DNA of 20,951 bases from a virus, in IMG/VR virus record IMGVR_UViG_3300031565_000464, positions 1 through 20,951 of that record; one strand, 5' to 3'. The translations under genes were made by a program, and so were the position numbers. Positions 7,156 to 16,018 of the stretch are shown here, in pieces (within the stretch, counting starts at the first letter, position 1; each line of letters starts with the position of its first letter). The notes under the pieces are model-generated. The model did no database searches, was not told the origin of the DNA, and worked only from the letters and a program-made list of their open reading frames with translations.

Positions 7156-8360
7156 GTTCCAGCATCATCACGTCTATCGTGGAGATTCGGATTGACGGTG
7201 AGGTGCACGACATCACACCGTTCATAGATCAATTCACTTGGACCGAGAGCATGCTAGCTGGCGGCTTCTCGTGGTCGCTGCGTTTTAGAACCGGTGGATG
7301 GAAGGCGTGGGACTCGATCATGATGGGGCAGGACAACCCCGAATTCTCGTTCCGCGTCTCTTCTCAAGAAGGAGAGGAGCGCACCCTTAGTTCCGAGTGG
7401 CGGACTGGCATCACCGATAAGAGTCGTGCGGCGTTCAACGCGAGCACTCGTATGCTCGCTGAGATCAAAGGCGCAGACCAACGGCTGGTGCTCGCGCAGA
7501 AAGCTCGCACACGAGCTTGGAATAACATGCGCGCGTCTGACGTCCTTCAGTCAATCGCCACAGAGTACGGTCTTAGCTCAGACATCGCCGCGTCGGCCTA
7601 TTCGTCAGTGTGGGTGCAGGCGCGCCAAGATGATTGGTCGTTCATGCGTGACCTTGCGCTGACGTCCACGGTCTCTGGCAATCGCGGAGACTCCTACCTG
7701 TGGTTGGACGGATCTACGCTGCGATACCAGGCGCCCACGCTGACCGACATGACAGAGCGTCGCTACGATGTGTCGGTGCTTGAGGATCGCGTTGAAGATT
7801 TCGCGTTCCTCTACAGCGGGCGCGAGGTCGACCGAAACGGCGGCGCTACCCTGCGTGGCATCGGTTTCGACTTCGACACCAAACGCGGTCTCGTGTTCGA
7901 CATGGACCCGGTAGCTGCGGCGACTCAACCGGCGCTGGCGCCGCGCGTGCCGCGCCGTATGGGTGACGGCCTGCGGGTGGTGCCGTTCGCGGAGGATGAT
8001 TTGGGTGTTGTCAGTGAGAGCACTCGGTCGCGTTGGGGTAGGGTAGCGCCGCGTTATCTCTCTGTGCGACTCAGGGCAAGACCTGACCCCTCGTTGCGAC
8101 CTAACAAGGTCATCTCTATAGAAAACTCTTTCGGTGACCTACAGCAGACGCCGTTCATGGGTCGATACGTTTTGTTAGAGGTTCAGCACATCGTAGTGGG
8201 TAGCCTACTGACTACGTCGATCACCGGTTTCCGTCGTGAGTCACAGGTTGGCGACGCGCAACCTACCGGCGCGCTGGCGACGAACACCGGTACGCGCGAT
8301 GAAAACCAGACAGCAGGCAGCGAAGGTAGCAGCATCAGAACTGCAAAGGTGCTTTCATGA
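7152..8360 (+). CDS. Baseplate hub protein (gp27/gpD-like)
   Basis: Forms the central hub ring joining the tail tube to the spike. It is 402 residues. The N-terminal part is beta-rich (VEIRIDGEVHDITPFIDQFTW, then SWSLRFRTGG). At about 128-140 is ASDVLQSIATEYGL, and at 155-170 QARQDDWSFMRDLAL, followed by YLWLDGSTLRYQAP. This is the 'W.F...LA......G..LW.DG..L.F..P' arrangement shared by gp27, gpD and VgrG N-terminal domains. The C-terminal ~40 residues, after ITGFRRES, are polar, Thr/Gly-rich and probably disordered. The gene starts with GTG overlapping the previous stop, and its TGA overlaps the ATG of the spike gene, the normal partner in the same complex. Hub identity is well supported by motif and neighbour. 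Confidence 0.84.
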   Translation: MSSSIITSIVEIRIDGEVHDITPFIDQFTWTESMLAGGFSWSLRFRTGGWKAWDSIMMGQDNPEFSFRVSSQEGEERTLSSEWRTGITDKSRAAFNASTRMLAEIKGADQRLVLAQKARTRAWNNMRASDVLQSIATEYGLSSDIAASAYSSVWVQARQDDWSFMRDLALTSTVSGNRGDSYLWLDGSTLRYQAPTLTDMTERRYDVSVLEDRVEDFAFLYSGREVDRNGGATLRGIGFDFDTKRGLVFDMDPVAAATQPALAPRVPRRMGDGLRVVPFAEDDLGVVSESTRSRWGRVAPRYLSVRLRARPDPSLRPNKVISIENSFGDLQQTPFMGRYVLLEVQHIVVGSLLTTSITGFRRESQVGDAQPTGALATNTGTRDENQTAGSEGSSIRTAKVLS

Positions 8361-9244
8361 GCACGCTCCCAGGATTTGAAGCAACGGAGGAAATTCCGGT
8401 CCAACGCTCGGAGTGGTTTGGGATGTGGCCGGGTTACGTGGTCGACACAGCCGATCCTGATAAGAACGGTCGCGTGCGCGTGCGTGTCCCACAAGTCTTC
8501 GGCGACACTCTTGAATCGGAGTTCATTGAGGACGACAAACTGCCGTGGGCTAGGCCAGCATTCCCGACGCACGATCTACACGTGCCAGAGGTCGGTGATG
8601 GTGTCTGGGTCAGCTTCTACGGCGGCCTCTCGAATAATCCGATTTGGCATGGGCAATTCTTGGGAACAGGCGATGCCCCTGCGGAGTTCACGAGTGCATA
8701 CACACCGACTCCCAAGACGCGAATCATACGCACCGCCAACGGTCATCTGATCGAGATGCGCTGGGTCGACGGTGAGGAGAAGATTCGCATCGTTACTGCC
8801 GGTGGTAGTGCTGTGAATCTCAGAGACGACCCGGCGGGTGCTGTGGTCGAGGCGCTCACCCTTGGTGGTCGCAAGCTCACGCTGGATGATGCGCAGCAGC
8901 TAGTGCGTTTGGAGACAACTACGCAGAGCATCGAAATTCTGGACGCCAGCGGTGTGGTCAATGTGAATGCCGCCACCAATGTGAACGTGAACGCAGACAC
9001 CAATGTGAACGTGAACGCTGGAGCCTTGGTCACAGTGACCAGCCCCGCTGTCGACGTGATTGGCACCGGGCAAGTCACCTTCAAAGGGGTTCCGTGTTTG
9101 CTTGGACCAGACGGCGCCCGGTTTTCGCTCATGATGGATACGTTCATCGCCTTCTTCAACACACACGTGCATGGCGTCGCAGGTACGCCGCCAGTCGTTC
9201 CTGCCACCGCAGTGCTAGCCACCACTAGCGTTAAGGGGAACTGA
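8357..9244 (+). CDS. Baseplate spike protein (gp5/gpV-like) with beta-helix and HxH tip
   Basis: The membrane-piercing spike at the centre of the baseplate. Residues ~20-100 form the OB-fold seen in gp5/gpV/VgrG: FGMWPGYVVDTADPDKNGRV, then VPQVFGD, LPWARPAFP, VPEVGDGVWVSFYGG and PIWHGQFLG. A middle segment (about 105-190) has VTAGGSAVNLRDDP-like strands. From about 199 the chain runs in eight-residue steps (VVNVNAAT, NVNVNADT, NVNVNAGA, LVTVTSPA), consistent with the triple beta-helix of gp5. THVHG (H270, H272) lies near the end; an HxH pair at the tip of P2 gpV binds iron in the trimer. There is no lysozyme domain like that of T4 gp5, and no separate PAAR protein was found. Length is 295 residues. 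Coupled by overlaps to the hub upstream and the gp25-like gene downstream. Confidence 0.85.
   Translation: MSTLPGFEATEEIPVQRSEWFGMWPGYVVDTADPDKNGRVRVRVPQVFGDTLESEFIEDDKLPWARPAFPTHDLHVPEVGDGVWVSFYGGLSNNPIWHGQFLGTGDAPAEFTSAYTPTPKTRIIRTANGHLIEMRWVDGEEKIRIVTAGGSAVNLRDDPAGAVVEALTLGGRKLTLDDAQQLVRLETTTQSIEILDASGVVNVNAATNVNVNADTNVNVNAGALVTVTSPAVDVIGTGQVTFKGVPCLLGPDGARFSLMMDTFIAFFNTHVHGVAGTPPVVPATAVLATTSVKGN
8975..9018 (+). repeat. 24-base-period repeat encoding spike octapeptides
   Basis: A 20-base identical unit (beginning ACCAATGTGAAC) occurs at 8975-8994 and at 8999-9018, a period of 24 bases, or eight codons. It encodes TNVNVNA twice, and the preceding GTCAATGTGAATGCC is a diverged copy. The eight-residue period fits the triple beta-helix of gp5-like spikes, so the repeat reflects protein structure rather than a mobile or CRISPR element. 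Confidence 0.85.
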
Positions 9245-9642
9245 TGGCTAACAGATTCTCTGGGCCTGCCTACCAGTTCGGACCATCGTGGCAGGGCACG
9301 TTTGGACCTAAGTCAGACCTTGAGGTCGTGTTCACGTCGCTGTCCAACATCGTGACTACGGAGATCGGCACCATTCCGCACGCACCCTTTATGGGTAGTG
9401 AGGTGCCAAGGCTTGTATTCGATCCGAACGACGCCATCACGCGCGCGTCAATTCGCTACTTCGTGCAGCGGGACGTGGAGAAGCAGGATCCTCGCATTCG
9501 CGTGTTGACTGTACGCACTGAGGCGCCCGACAATGAGCCCCACACCGTAATCGTCACGCTAGCGTTCACCATACTCGGCGACCCGCAGAATCGCGTCTTC
9601 ACCGCACCGGTCGAGTTCAACACCTTGTCGACGGCGAGTTAG
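9244..9642 (+). CDS. Baseplate wedge protein (gp25/gpW-like)
   Basis: A small wedge subunit that joins the gpJ/gp6-like protein and helps trigger sheath contraction. The 132-residue product has the family layout: residues 53-65 VPRLVFDPNDAIT, then ASIRYFVQRDVEKQDPRIRV, then HTVIVTLAFTILGDPQN. The EKQDPRIRV segment corresponds to the conserved 'E.PR(I)...' of gp25-like proteins, where an acidic-Pro-Arg core follows a helix. The ATG overlaps the spike stop (TGATG), and the gpJ-like gene follows after five bases, the standard W-J order. The first 25 residues (FSGPAYQFGPSWQGTF) look like an extended arm. Confidence 0.8.
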   Translation: MANRFSGPAYQFGPSWQGTFGPKSDLEVVFTSLSNIVTTEIGTIPHAPFMGSEVPRLVFDPNDAITRASIRYFVQRDVEKQDPRIRVLTVRTEAPDNEPHTVIVTLAFTILGDPQNRVFTAPVEFNTLSTAS

Positions 9643-9647
9643 CAGCT

Positions 9648-12600
9648 ATGGTCATTGTCAACGTAGACTTCACCGCGCGCACCTTCGATGCGATCCGTAC
9701 ACGCGGTCTCACTTTTCTGAAAGGACGCATCGGCAACTTTGCTTACAACGATGCGATCTCGACGGGCGTTGCTCCTGCGATCATCGACGTGCTCGCTTGG
9801 TTTCACGAGCAGAACGCGCACTACTACGACCGCCGTCGTCGCAACAGTCTGCTAATCCTTGCAGACACGTTGGAGTCCATGCGCATCCTCACGCGCGCGC
9901 AGGGCTACCGTATGCGCCCCGCCACCGCCGCTGGTGTGTCGGTGCTCGCACAGCCTGATCCACCCCAACCAGCTTCGATTTTGTTGAAGGCCGGTACCAC
10001 GGTGCAAGCCGCTGGTCTGACCTTCGAATTGATCGAGGACCACACCATCCCCCCGAGCGTTACCACGTGGCCTGACGGCACGACTGACGATGTGATCGTG
10101 CTGACGGAAGGCGTGACGCGCGTTGACCGCTTCACATCGGACGGGTCGCAGTGGCAGTCTTTCCCACTATCACAACCCGGCGTCATCGACGGAAGCGTTG
10201 CCGTCGTCGTGCTGGGTGAAGAGTGGGAAGAGGTAGCCGCGCTCGCGTTCGTAGAGGGCACACAGCAGGGGCGCGACGCCTTCACCGGCACCGGGGTCGA
10301 CTCGCAGGAATACGTTCTCTCGTTGATGAACCCGATCACCAGCTTGGAGGACGAAGACGGCATCACTGTGTTGATCTTCCCACTCGGTCAGCCGCAATCA
10401 GCGCTACAGGTGTGGCAGCAAGTCGCGGAGTTCACAGGTGCGCCGCGCGAGTTCACTACCATCATTGACATCTCAGGGAACACGCGAGTGCGGTTCGGTC
10501 TCGCTGCAGACGGCACCGCACCAGGTGCTGGTAGCAGTATTCAGGTTCTCTACTTGATCGCAGGCTCGCAGAAGCGTTATCAACTCGCGTTCGACGAAGA
10601 CGACGCCGGACTCATTCTGTTCGGTGACGGCGTCTTCGGTGTGATCCCGTCTAATAACTCGGACATCGTTGTCAGCTACCGGGTGGGTGGTGGTCAGCGT
10701 GGGAACGTGCCCCCAGGCACCATCAGCGTGTCGGTGCAGGGCGTACTCCCGAGTGGTGCGAGCACGCCTGTCCGTCTGCGCAACCTTGAGCGCGGAGATG
10801 GAGGACAAAACCCAGAGTCGGTGGAGAGCGCACGCGTGCTTGCCCCACGCTTCGCCAAGAGCAATAATCGCGCAGTTCGTGAGGAGGATTGGAACGCGCT
10901 CGCCAGCAGCTACGTCGATCAGGTGTTTGGTGCACCGTCTTACGCGTCGTGCTTCCTCAAACAGAAGCGACCCGAGCGCAACACGGTGGTGTGCGCGCTG
11001 TGGGGTCGCGACTCTCTTGGTCGCGTTGCTACGCCCGGCTCCGCGCTCAAGATTGGTGTCAAGCGCTTCCTCGATGCACGCCGCACGTTCACGACGACTG
11101 TGGAGATGAAGGATGGCGAGATCGTACAGATGGACCTCGACCTCTCCATCGAACTTGTGCGCGGGCAGTCGCGTCAGGCGGTCTTCGCGGCGGTAACCGC
11201 ATCCGTCAGCAAGTTCTTCAACAGCGCGCTTGTGCGACCCGGTACTGACGTCCCCATCGGTGAGTTGTTCCGGGTCATCGAGTCGACCGCTGGTGTTGAG
11301 CGCGTTTTGATTGAATCAATCATCGGCTCTCGCTTGGTGCAGATAGTCATCGGAACAGGCGACGGCGTCACCGCTACGTTCTCCGGTGACTTCGTGTTGG
11401 AGGACGGCACATCCGTAGTGCTGGAGTCAACGGCAGTCACCGACGGAACGCTGCAAGTCGTAGATGACGGTGATGGGTCATTTCTGGGCAGTGTCGATGT
11501 TGGTGGAACCAACACCATGGATTACAGCACCGGCAAGTTCACCACGACCTTCGCGAATCCTCCGGTCCTCAATGCGTCGATTCGAGCAGAGGCCAAGATC
11601 GAGGTGTTCTTCGCGAACACGGAGAACATCGGAAGCAGCAACGGCGCGGTGACGTCGATTGACGGTGCCACGGTCTTCTACCCGATCATCAAGCGCCCTC
11701 CGCGCGGCATCTGGTCCGGCGATCAGCAGCGCATCGTAGACGGCGCTCAGGTCGGTGCGTCTGACCAGTATCGAGGTGCGTTGTCCGACGATGTCAACAC
11801 GAGCAGCCTGACTTTCATCGATGACGCGGCGCAGACTGTGTTCGATAACGGTGCTGGCGTGCTGTTGCAAGGCGCCACTCCTGTCGGGACCATCGATTAC
11901 GCGTCTGGCGTCTACAACTTCACCTACTTGGGTGCGTCGACACTACCGGTCAAGGCCGCGTGGACCACGCGCACGGTTGACGTGACGCTCGCTACTGAGT
12001 TCCTACCACTGACGCCTGGTCGGGTCTTCTTCTGGGGAGGCTTCGCCAAAGACGGCGCACAGGTCGGTGGTGAGATCATTGCGTTCGACGACGGCGACGG
12101 CAACATCGTTGGCGACGTACTCGCGGGTGGTACCGTTCTCTATGAGACTGGTGAGGTCAACTTCCGGTGGAACGCTGACCCCTCGCCAGGCATCGCAGGC
12201 GGCGCGTCACGCTTCGGTTACCTGCGTCAGACCCCCGATGGGGTTTTGACTCAGTTCGACTTCGACGTGTTCGTGCTGACGGGCGGACCGCTCGCGGGTG
12301 GGCAAGCTGCCGTCGACCTGTCTAGCGGTGGGGATGACGGTGAGGGTAGAACGCGGTTTGTGCTGTCGGATCTCAGCAGCGTCGGTTTCGCGTTGGACGA
12401 TGTCTACGACAACTGGCAGGGTGCGCTCGACGGACCCTCGCTCGACCGCGAGAACACCAACGCGTTGATCTACCTGCCGTCTGGACTCAACTCGACATCC
12501 AACGGGACGGTCACGTTCTCGCAACCACTCCCAGTGGGCACTCCGCTGGAGTTCCCGGTACAAGTCACCAACGTCGGTGTCTACATGGTCTCGGCGTGGG

Positions 12601-12905
12601 TCTTCTACGTGAAGACCCCTACCGGTCCAGGTTTGGACAAGAGCTTGTTCGCCGACAACAACGGGCGTCTGTGGGGTGATGTGGTCAACCCGTTCCCAGT
12701 TGACCGCCTCGACCATTTGCGTGGTCGTTACTACGCGTCTCTCGCTGGTTCACCCATCGTAGCTGGCCGTTCGCTGGCACTTACCTACGACGCACAGACC
12801 AGCGTGCCCCCAGTGCGTGACATTCCTATAGATGCGGATCAAGTCGCCGTGGTTGGTAGGATCAAGCTCACCGAGCTACCACCGGAGTCGAACGCACGTG
12901 CCTAA
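9648..12905 (+). CDS. Baseplate wedge protein (gpJ/gp6-like) with C-terminal beta modules
   Basis: The main wedge protein that builds the baseplate ring. The N-terminus (NVDFTARTFDAIRTRGLTFL, then DVLAWFHEQNAHYYDRR and ESMRILTRAQGYR) is typical of the J family. At about residues 322-360 is the family signature LILFGDGVFGVIP, followed by VVSYRVGGGQRGNVPPGTIS. A second core segment (about 455-560) has NTVVCALWGRD, then VPIGELFRVIESTAGVERV. After that comes a long extension unlike P2 gpJ, with beta modules containing GDGVTATFSGDF (571-), DYSTG (625-629), DYASG (750-754) and YETG (832-835), and a final part with VYMVSAWVFYVK. At 1085 residues it is far longer than P2 gpJ (about 300). The start has a poor Shine-Dalgarno, suggesting coupling to the gp25-like gene five bases upstream. 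Core identity is strong; the extension's role is unknown. Confidence 0.83.
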   Translation: MVIVNVDFTARTFDAIRTRGLTFLKGRIGNFAYNDAISTGVAPAIIDVLAWFHEQNAHYYDRRRRNSLLILADTLESMRILTRAQGYRMRPATAAGVSVLAQPDPPQPASILLKAGTTVQAAGLTFELIEDHTIPPSVTTWPDGTTDDVIVLTEGVTRVDRFTSDGSQWQSFPLSQPGVIDGSVAVVVLGEEWEEVAALAFVEGTQQGRDAFTGTGVDSQEYVLSLMNPITSLEDEDGITVLIFPLGQPQSALQVWQQVAEFTGAPREFTTIIDISGNTRVRFGLAADGTAPGAGSSIQVLYLIAGSQKRYQLAFDEDDAGLILFGDGVFGVIPSNNSDIVVSYRVGGGQRGNVPPGTISVSVQGVLPSGASTPVRLRNLERGDGGQNPESVESARVLAPRFAKSNNRAVREEDWNALASSYVDQVFGAPSYASCFLKQKRPERNTVVCALWGRDSLGRVATPGSALKIGVKRFLDARRTFTTTVEMKDGEIVQMDLDLSIELVRGQSRQAVFAAVTASVSKFFNSALVRPGTDVPIGELFRVIESTAGVERVLIESIIGSRLVQIVIGTGDGVTATFSGDFVLEDGTSVVLESTAVTDGTLQVVDDGDGSFLGSVDVGGTNTMDYSTGKFTTTFANPPVLNASIRAEAKIEVFFANTENIGSSNGAVTSIDGATVFYPIIKRPPRGIWSGDQQRIVDGAQVGASDQYRGALSDDVNTSSLTFIDDAAQTVFDNGAGVLLQGATPVGTIDYASGVYNFTYLGASTLPVKAAWTTRTVDVTLATEFLPLTPGRVFFWGGFAKDGAQVGGEIIAFDDGDGNIVGDVLAGGTVLYETGEVNFRWNADPSPGIAGGASRFGYLRQTPDGVLTQFDFDVFVLTGGPLAGGQAAVDLSSGGDDGEGRTRFVLSDLSSVGFALDDVYDNWQGALDGPSLDRENTNALIYLPSGLNSTSNGTVTFSQPLPVGTPLEFPVQVTNVGVYMVSAWVFYVKTPTGPGLDKSLFADNNGRLWGDVVNPFPVDRLDHLRGRYYASLAGSPIVAGRSLALTYDAQTSVPPVRDIPIDADQVAVVGRIKLTELPPESNARA

Positions 12906-14196
12906 CCATCGCGAACGGCGCAAGTCACCAGACCCACGCATCGCGGGCGCGCAGAACGATCTCCGCGTCGACCTGTATCGGCGTTTGCTCCCGCAAATTC
13001 AGGTGCAGGATCAGCGCAGTGGTGCGCAGGGTCCTGTCCTGCATTGGAACGATTCCGACGCACAGTGGAACAAGGCGGACAGCCCGAACCTTTGGAATCA
13101 GGTTGGCCTCTCGCCAATCATTCAAACACTGTTCTGGGTGTTGGAGACGTTGGAAGGTGAAGAGCTTGGGATCCTCGAAAGCCTCGACAGCATCGTAGAC
13201 CCGTTCACGACGCCGGAAGAGTTGTTGGACGATCTCGCAGCCTCGTTCGGCTACGCGCTGGACGATGCTTTGGATGTCGACGCTAAGCGCATCGTTGTGC
13301 AGGGTCTTTTCCACGCTTACAAGGCGCTCGGACAGCGTATCGCGTTCGACGTCTTCTACCGCATGGTCGGTTTCGAGGTCATCAAGGTCTTTCCGCTGTG
13401 GAAGAAGGACATCTACGAGGCTAACAACGACTACAGCCGGTTTCGCTACGCCACGACTCTGCGCGTGGCTGAAGCTGTTGGTCCCGCTGGGAACGTCGCC
13501 TACATCACGAACCTCACGAACCTCCCGATCAAGCCGGGCACAGTTCGCATCACTGACGGTGTTGTAGTCCTGAAAGACGACCCCGAAACCGGCGGCGAAG
13601 CTGAGGGCTTGGCGTTCACTGGTCCGATTGCACCTATCATCGGACCCGGCATCGAGTCAGGCACGATCAATTACGACACCGGTCGAGTCGAGGTCAACTT
13701 CGGCACGCCTTCTGCCGGTCCCGTAACTGCAGACTACGAGTCCATCGATACTGAGTGGCCGTTCCACGCAGCACGTATGGACATCGAGATATTGATGAAC
13801 CCCGGTGGTGGCGTTCCAATCCCGGTGGTGGATCAAGAGGTGGTGCAAGGTCTGCTTGATCGCCTAGATGAGATTCGGCCCATCCACGTTCTTCTACGCG
13901 CGTTCACGCTCGTGTTTGAACTGGACGACACCGTTGAGCCGACCGCCACCGACTCAGTAGGGTGCATCTCAATTCTGAAGGACGTGCGCGCGCCGTTCGG
14001 CGGCTCCGCTGGTTCGAATCGCACTTACATGATCGACGCGGCACCGGACGTACAGCCCGACACGCTGTTCATCTCCAACATAGTAGGCGGTAACGAGGTC
14101 TTGCGCCGCGTGCTGTTGGAGGATCGCACTGGCTTCGTCTGTCCCGGTTTGGATCTGTTGAAGATCCAAGCGGGCGGGCCTGAGACCTACTGGTAG
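12898..14196 (+). CDS. Tail protein I-like baseplate protein with inserted beta module
   Basis: Links the wedges to fibres in P2-type baseplates. Residues ~104-170 contain TTPEELLDDLAASFGYALDD, then KRIVVQGLFHAYKALGQR and FYRMVGFEVIKVFPLW, the standard tail-protein-I pattern (end of helix, 'h..KGT...', then a strand). From about 205 to 275 an inserted module begins PIKPGTVRITDG and ends INYDTGRVEVNFG...VTADYE; after it, the I-like part resumes at WPFHAARMDIEILM and DEIRPIHVLLRAF. About 70 residues of unrecognised C-terminus follow. I chose GTG 12898, giving 432 residues, because it overlaps the end of the gpJ-like gene by 8 bases and starts at PNHRERRKSPDP; starting at 12832 would add an implausible shadow sequence. 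The order J then I agrees with the P2/Mu arrangement. Confidence 0.75.
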   Translation: MPNHRERRKSPDPRIAGAQNDLRVDLYRRLLPQIQVQDQRSGAQGPVLHWNDSDAQWNKADSPNLWNQVGLSPIIQTLFWVLETLEGEELGILESLDSIVDPFTTPEELLDDLAASFGYALDDALDVDAKRIVVQGLFHAYKALGQRIAFDVFYRMVGFEVIKVFPLWKKDIYEANNDYSRFRYATTLRVAEAVGPAGNVAYITNLTNLPIKPGTVRITDGVVVLKDDPETGGEAEGLAFTGPIAPIIGPGIESGTINYDTGRVEVNFGTPSAGPVTADYESIDTEWPFHAARMDIEILMNPGGGVPIPVVDQEVVQGLLDRLDEIRPIHVLLRAFTLVFELDDTVEPTATDSVGCISILKDVRAPFGGSAGSNRTYMIDAAPDVQPDTLFISNIVGGNEVLRRVLLEDRTGFVCPGLDLLKIQAGGPETYW

Positions 14197-14198
14197 GC

Positions 14199-15071
14199 AT
14201 GATGGCTGAACTAGAGCCCGCAGAGATTTTCACGCACGACGCGCCCAACGAGTTCACCATCGTGGACGCGAAGCAGATTCGTGACAACCTTACGGCACTG
14301 GCGCGCACGTTCTACACCACGAACGCAGCCAACCCACAGGACACTCGTGAGGGTCAGCCGCGCGTCAACGCGTCGGACCTGAACAACATCAAGTTGGAGT
14401 ACTTGATTGGGGGGATCTTCCGCCCAGTCCTACAGAATCTTCAGGGCGGCATCGCTGCGCCGATCAAGAGAATCGTCGAGGTCGGCACAGCCGCTACGAC
14501 GTGGTCCATCGATCACAACTTGGGGTCGCGGGTCATCGCACTGGTCTTCGACTCGTCGTGGTTTCAGCTTGAAGCGACCAGCCTCACGAATCCCGACGTA
14601 GACTCCAAGATGTTCGGCGACTTCGACCTGGCGACCGTACCGTCTGGTCCGGTTCGCGTTGGCATGCCGCTGACCTTCAACGGCATCATTACAGCGACCT
14701 ACGCCATGGTGTCGCGCGCTGTAGCTGGCCCGGTCAACGTCGTGTTTGACATGACCATCGATAAGACACCGAACGGAGGCGGGTCGACCCCGATCACTGG
14801 CGGCACGGTCTCGGCTGTGTCTGGTGGCGCCCTTCCCATTGGTGGATTGATTGCTGGCGCTCCGGTGACGGCTGCGAACGGCTTCAATGCGGGTGATCTG
14901 CTAGACATCATCGCTACCGTTACTACACCTTCTGCCGGTGAGGTAGAGTTGTGGGCTGAGTTGACGCGTGTGCTCAACCCAGGAGAATTCACCCTTGAGC
15001 AGCCGACTGACAATAGGATCGTGGTCACACATCCTGTCGCCACGTCCGGCTTCGTCGTCTTGATCGGTTAG
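14199..15071 (+). CDS. Tail fibre or fibre-attachment structural protein with HNLG module
   Basis: A 290-residue tail protein placed directly after the gpI-like gene, where fibres or their connectors are found. Residues ~105-109 are DHNLG, within WSIDHNLGSRVIALVFDSSW, a short beta motif common in phage fibre and baseplate-associated proteins. The N-terminal ~75 residues (FTIVDAKQIRDNLTALARTFY, then RVNASDLNNIKLEYLIGG) are helical and may bind the baseplate. The C-terminal half is Gly/Thr/Val-rich beta sequence (GGTVSAVSGGALPIGGLIAG, then GEVELWAELTRV), as in fibre shafts. Two ATG codons stand at 14199 and 14202; the second has slightly better spacing from GGTAGG. I do not recognise a receptor-binding domain. 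The fibre role is inferred from motif and place. Confidence 0.55.
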   Translation: MMAELEPAEIFTHDAPNEFTIVDAKQIRDNLTALARTFYTTNAANPQDTREGQPRVNASDLNNIKLEYLIGGIFRPVLQNLQGGIAAPIKRIVEVGTAATTWSIDHNLGSRVIALVFDSSWFQLEATSLTNPDVDSKMFGDFDLATVPSGPVRVGMPLTFNGIITATYAMVSRAVAGPVNVVFDMTIDKTPNGGGSTPITGGTVSAVSGGALPIGGLIAGAPVTAANGFNAGDLLDIIATVTTPSAGEVELWAELTRVLNPGEFTLEQPTDNRIVVTHPVATSGFVVLIG

Positions 15072-15079
15072 GAGCAAGC

Positions 15080-16009
15080 ATGACTTTCGACAAGGCGCGC
15101 AGATACGTGGCAGACCGCCAAGCGCAGCTTCTAGGTTATCGGATGGCCGGAGCCAACCTACCCAGCAACCTCACGCGGCGTCCCGATGGTGTCGTGGTTC
15201 CGCGCAACCCAACGATGCAGTCCATGTCGCTAGCTGGCGACGTCATGCCGAGCCCAGCAAAGGGCCGTCTCATCGTGGAGACGCGCGCTCCCGGTGGAGA
15301 CTGGGTCACGCACGAGGACGACAGCAACCTCGTCGTGACGCAAGCCGAACGTCTCATGGCGAACATGGCGGCAGGCATCGCAAACAGTGCGATCAGCTAC
15401 ATCGAGCTTGGTGACCCTGCGTTCCCGGCCAACGCACCAGCGCTCGGTGACATCACGCTCCAGCAGACCACCGGAGAGCGCAAGACGGCGACCGTCACCG
15501 TCGCTGGTAACGTCCTCACGGCTGAGGTCACGTGGGGCATCGCCGAAGCCAACGGATTCATCTTCACTGAAGCCTCGCTCAACACCGGTATTCTAGGTGC
15601 TGGCGATCAGTTCGCGCGCAAGACGTTCAACTCCATCGCTAAGAATAACTCTTTCGAGATGCGGTTCACGTGGCTCATCACATTCCTGGTCAACGCGGCG
15701 AGCGGCGGTGATTGCGCTGGCGTCGCGCTTGTCGGTCCGTCCGCCGTCGCGAACGAGACCATCTACGAGTCCGTCGCGGGTGGTGAGGCTTCGGTAGCAG
15801 CCACGTTCGACTTCACGGTCGGTGCTGCGTTGCTTGATGTGTTCCTCAATGGACAGCGTCTCGTGCGTAGCAGGCAATACATCGAGATTCCCGCTGGCGG
15901 ACTATCAGCACCGGTCGGCGGTCTGCCAGGAAACAAGGGAGTCAACTTCGTCGGGTTCACCTTGAGCATCGGCGACATCGTCTACATCGTCCAGCGGACG
16001 ATTGGGTAG
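15080..16009 (+). CDS. Tail fibre/appendage structural protein
   Basis: A 309-residue structural protein. The middle (from about N83) carries NLVVTQAERLMANMAAG, then ISYIELGDPAFPANAPALGD, TTGERKTATVTV, ANGFIFTEASLNT and FEMRFTWLITFLV. This is a known phage fibre/appendage module ('N.iv..g...l...lag...i..ialG....p...d..L...R......a...n...i.EagL.....f.r..f..i.k......f.w.itf'). A second short module near the end (about 240-305) has DVFLNGQRLVRSRQY, followed by a Gly/Pro loop and GDIVYIVQRTIG, also frequent in fibres. The start has a good TAGGAG Shine-Dalgarno. The next gene begins nine bases after its stop with the same TAGGAG signal. Structural role is well supported; the exact place in the virion is not. 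Confidence 0.62.
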   Translation: MTFDKARRYVADRQAQLLGYRMAGANLPSNLTRRPDGVVVPRNPTMQSMSLAGDVMPSPAKGRLIVETRAPGGDWVTHEDDSNLVVTQAERLMANMAAGIANSAISYIELGDPAFPANAPALGDITLQQTTGERKTATVTVAGNVLTAEVTWGIAEANGFIFTEASLNTGILGAGDQFARKTFNSIAKNNSFEMRFTWLITFLVNAASGGDCAGVALVGPSAVANETIYESVAGGEASVAATFDFTVGAALLDVFLNGQRLVRSRQYIEIPAGGLSAPVGGLPGNKGVNFVGFTLSIGDIVYIVQRTIG

Positions 16010-16018
16010 GAGTGCGAC

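Noticed and set aside
8975-9018. CRISPR-like or mobile-element repeat
   Set aside because: Only two exact copies with a 24-base period and no unique spacers; the period fits eight-residue spike repeats in frame.
8743-9225. 160-residue reverse frame opposite the spike gene
   Set aside because: It is Thr/Val-rich because it mirrors the spike's repeat region. The forward OB-fold and repeat are far better supported.
12832-12897. Longer start of the gpI-like gene at 12832
   Set aside because: The added 22 residues are a frame shadow of the gpJ-like C-terminus. The GTG at 12898 gives the usual short overlap and a plausible start.
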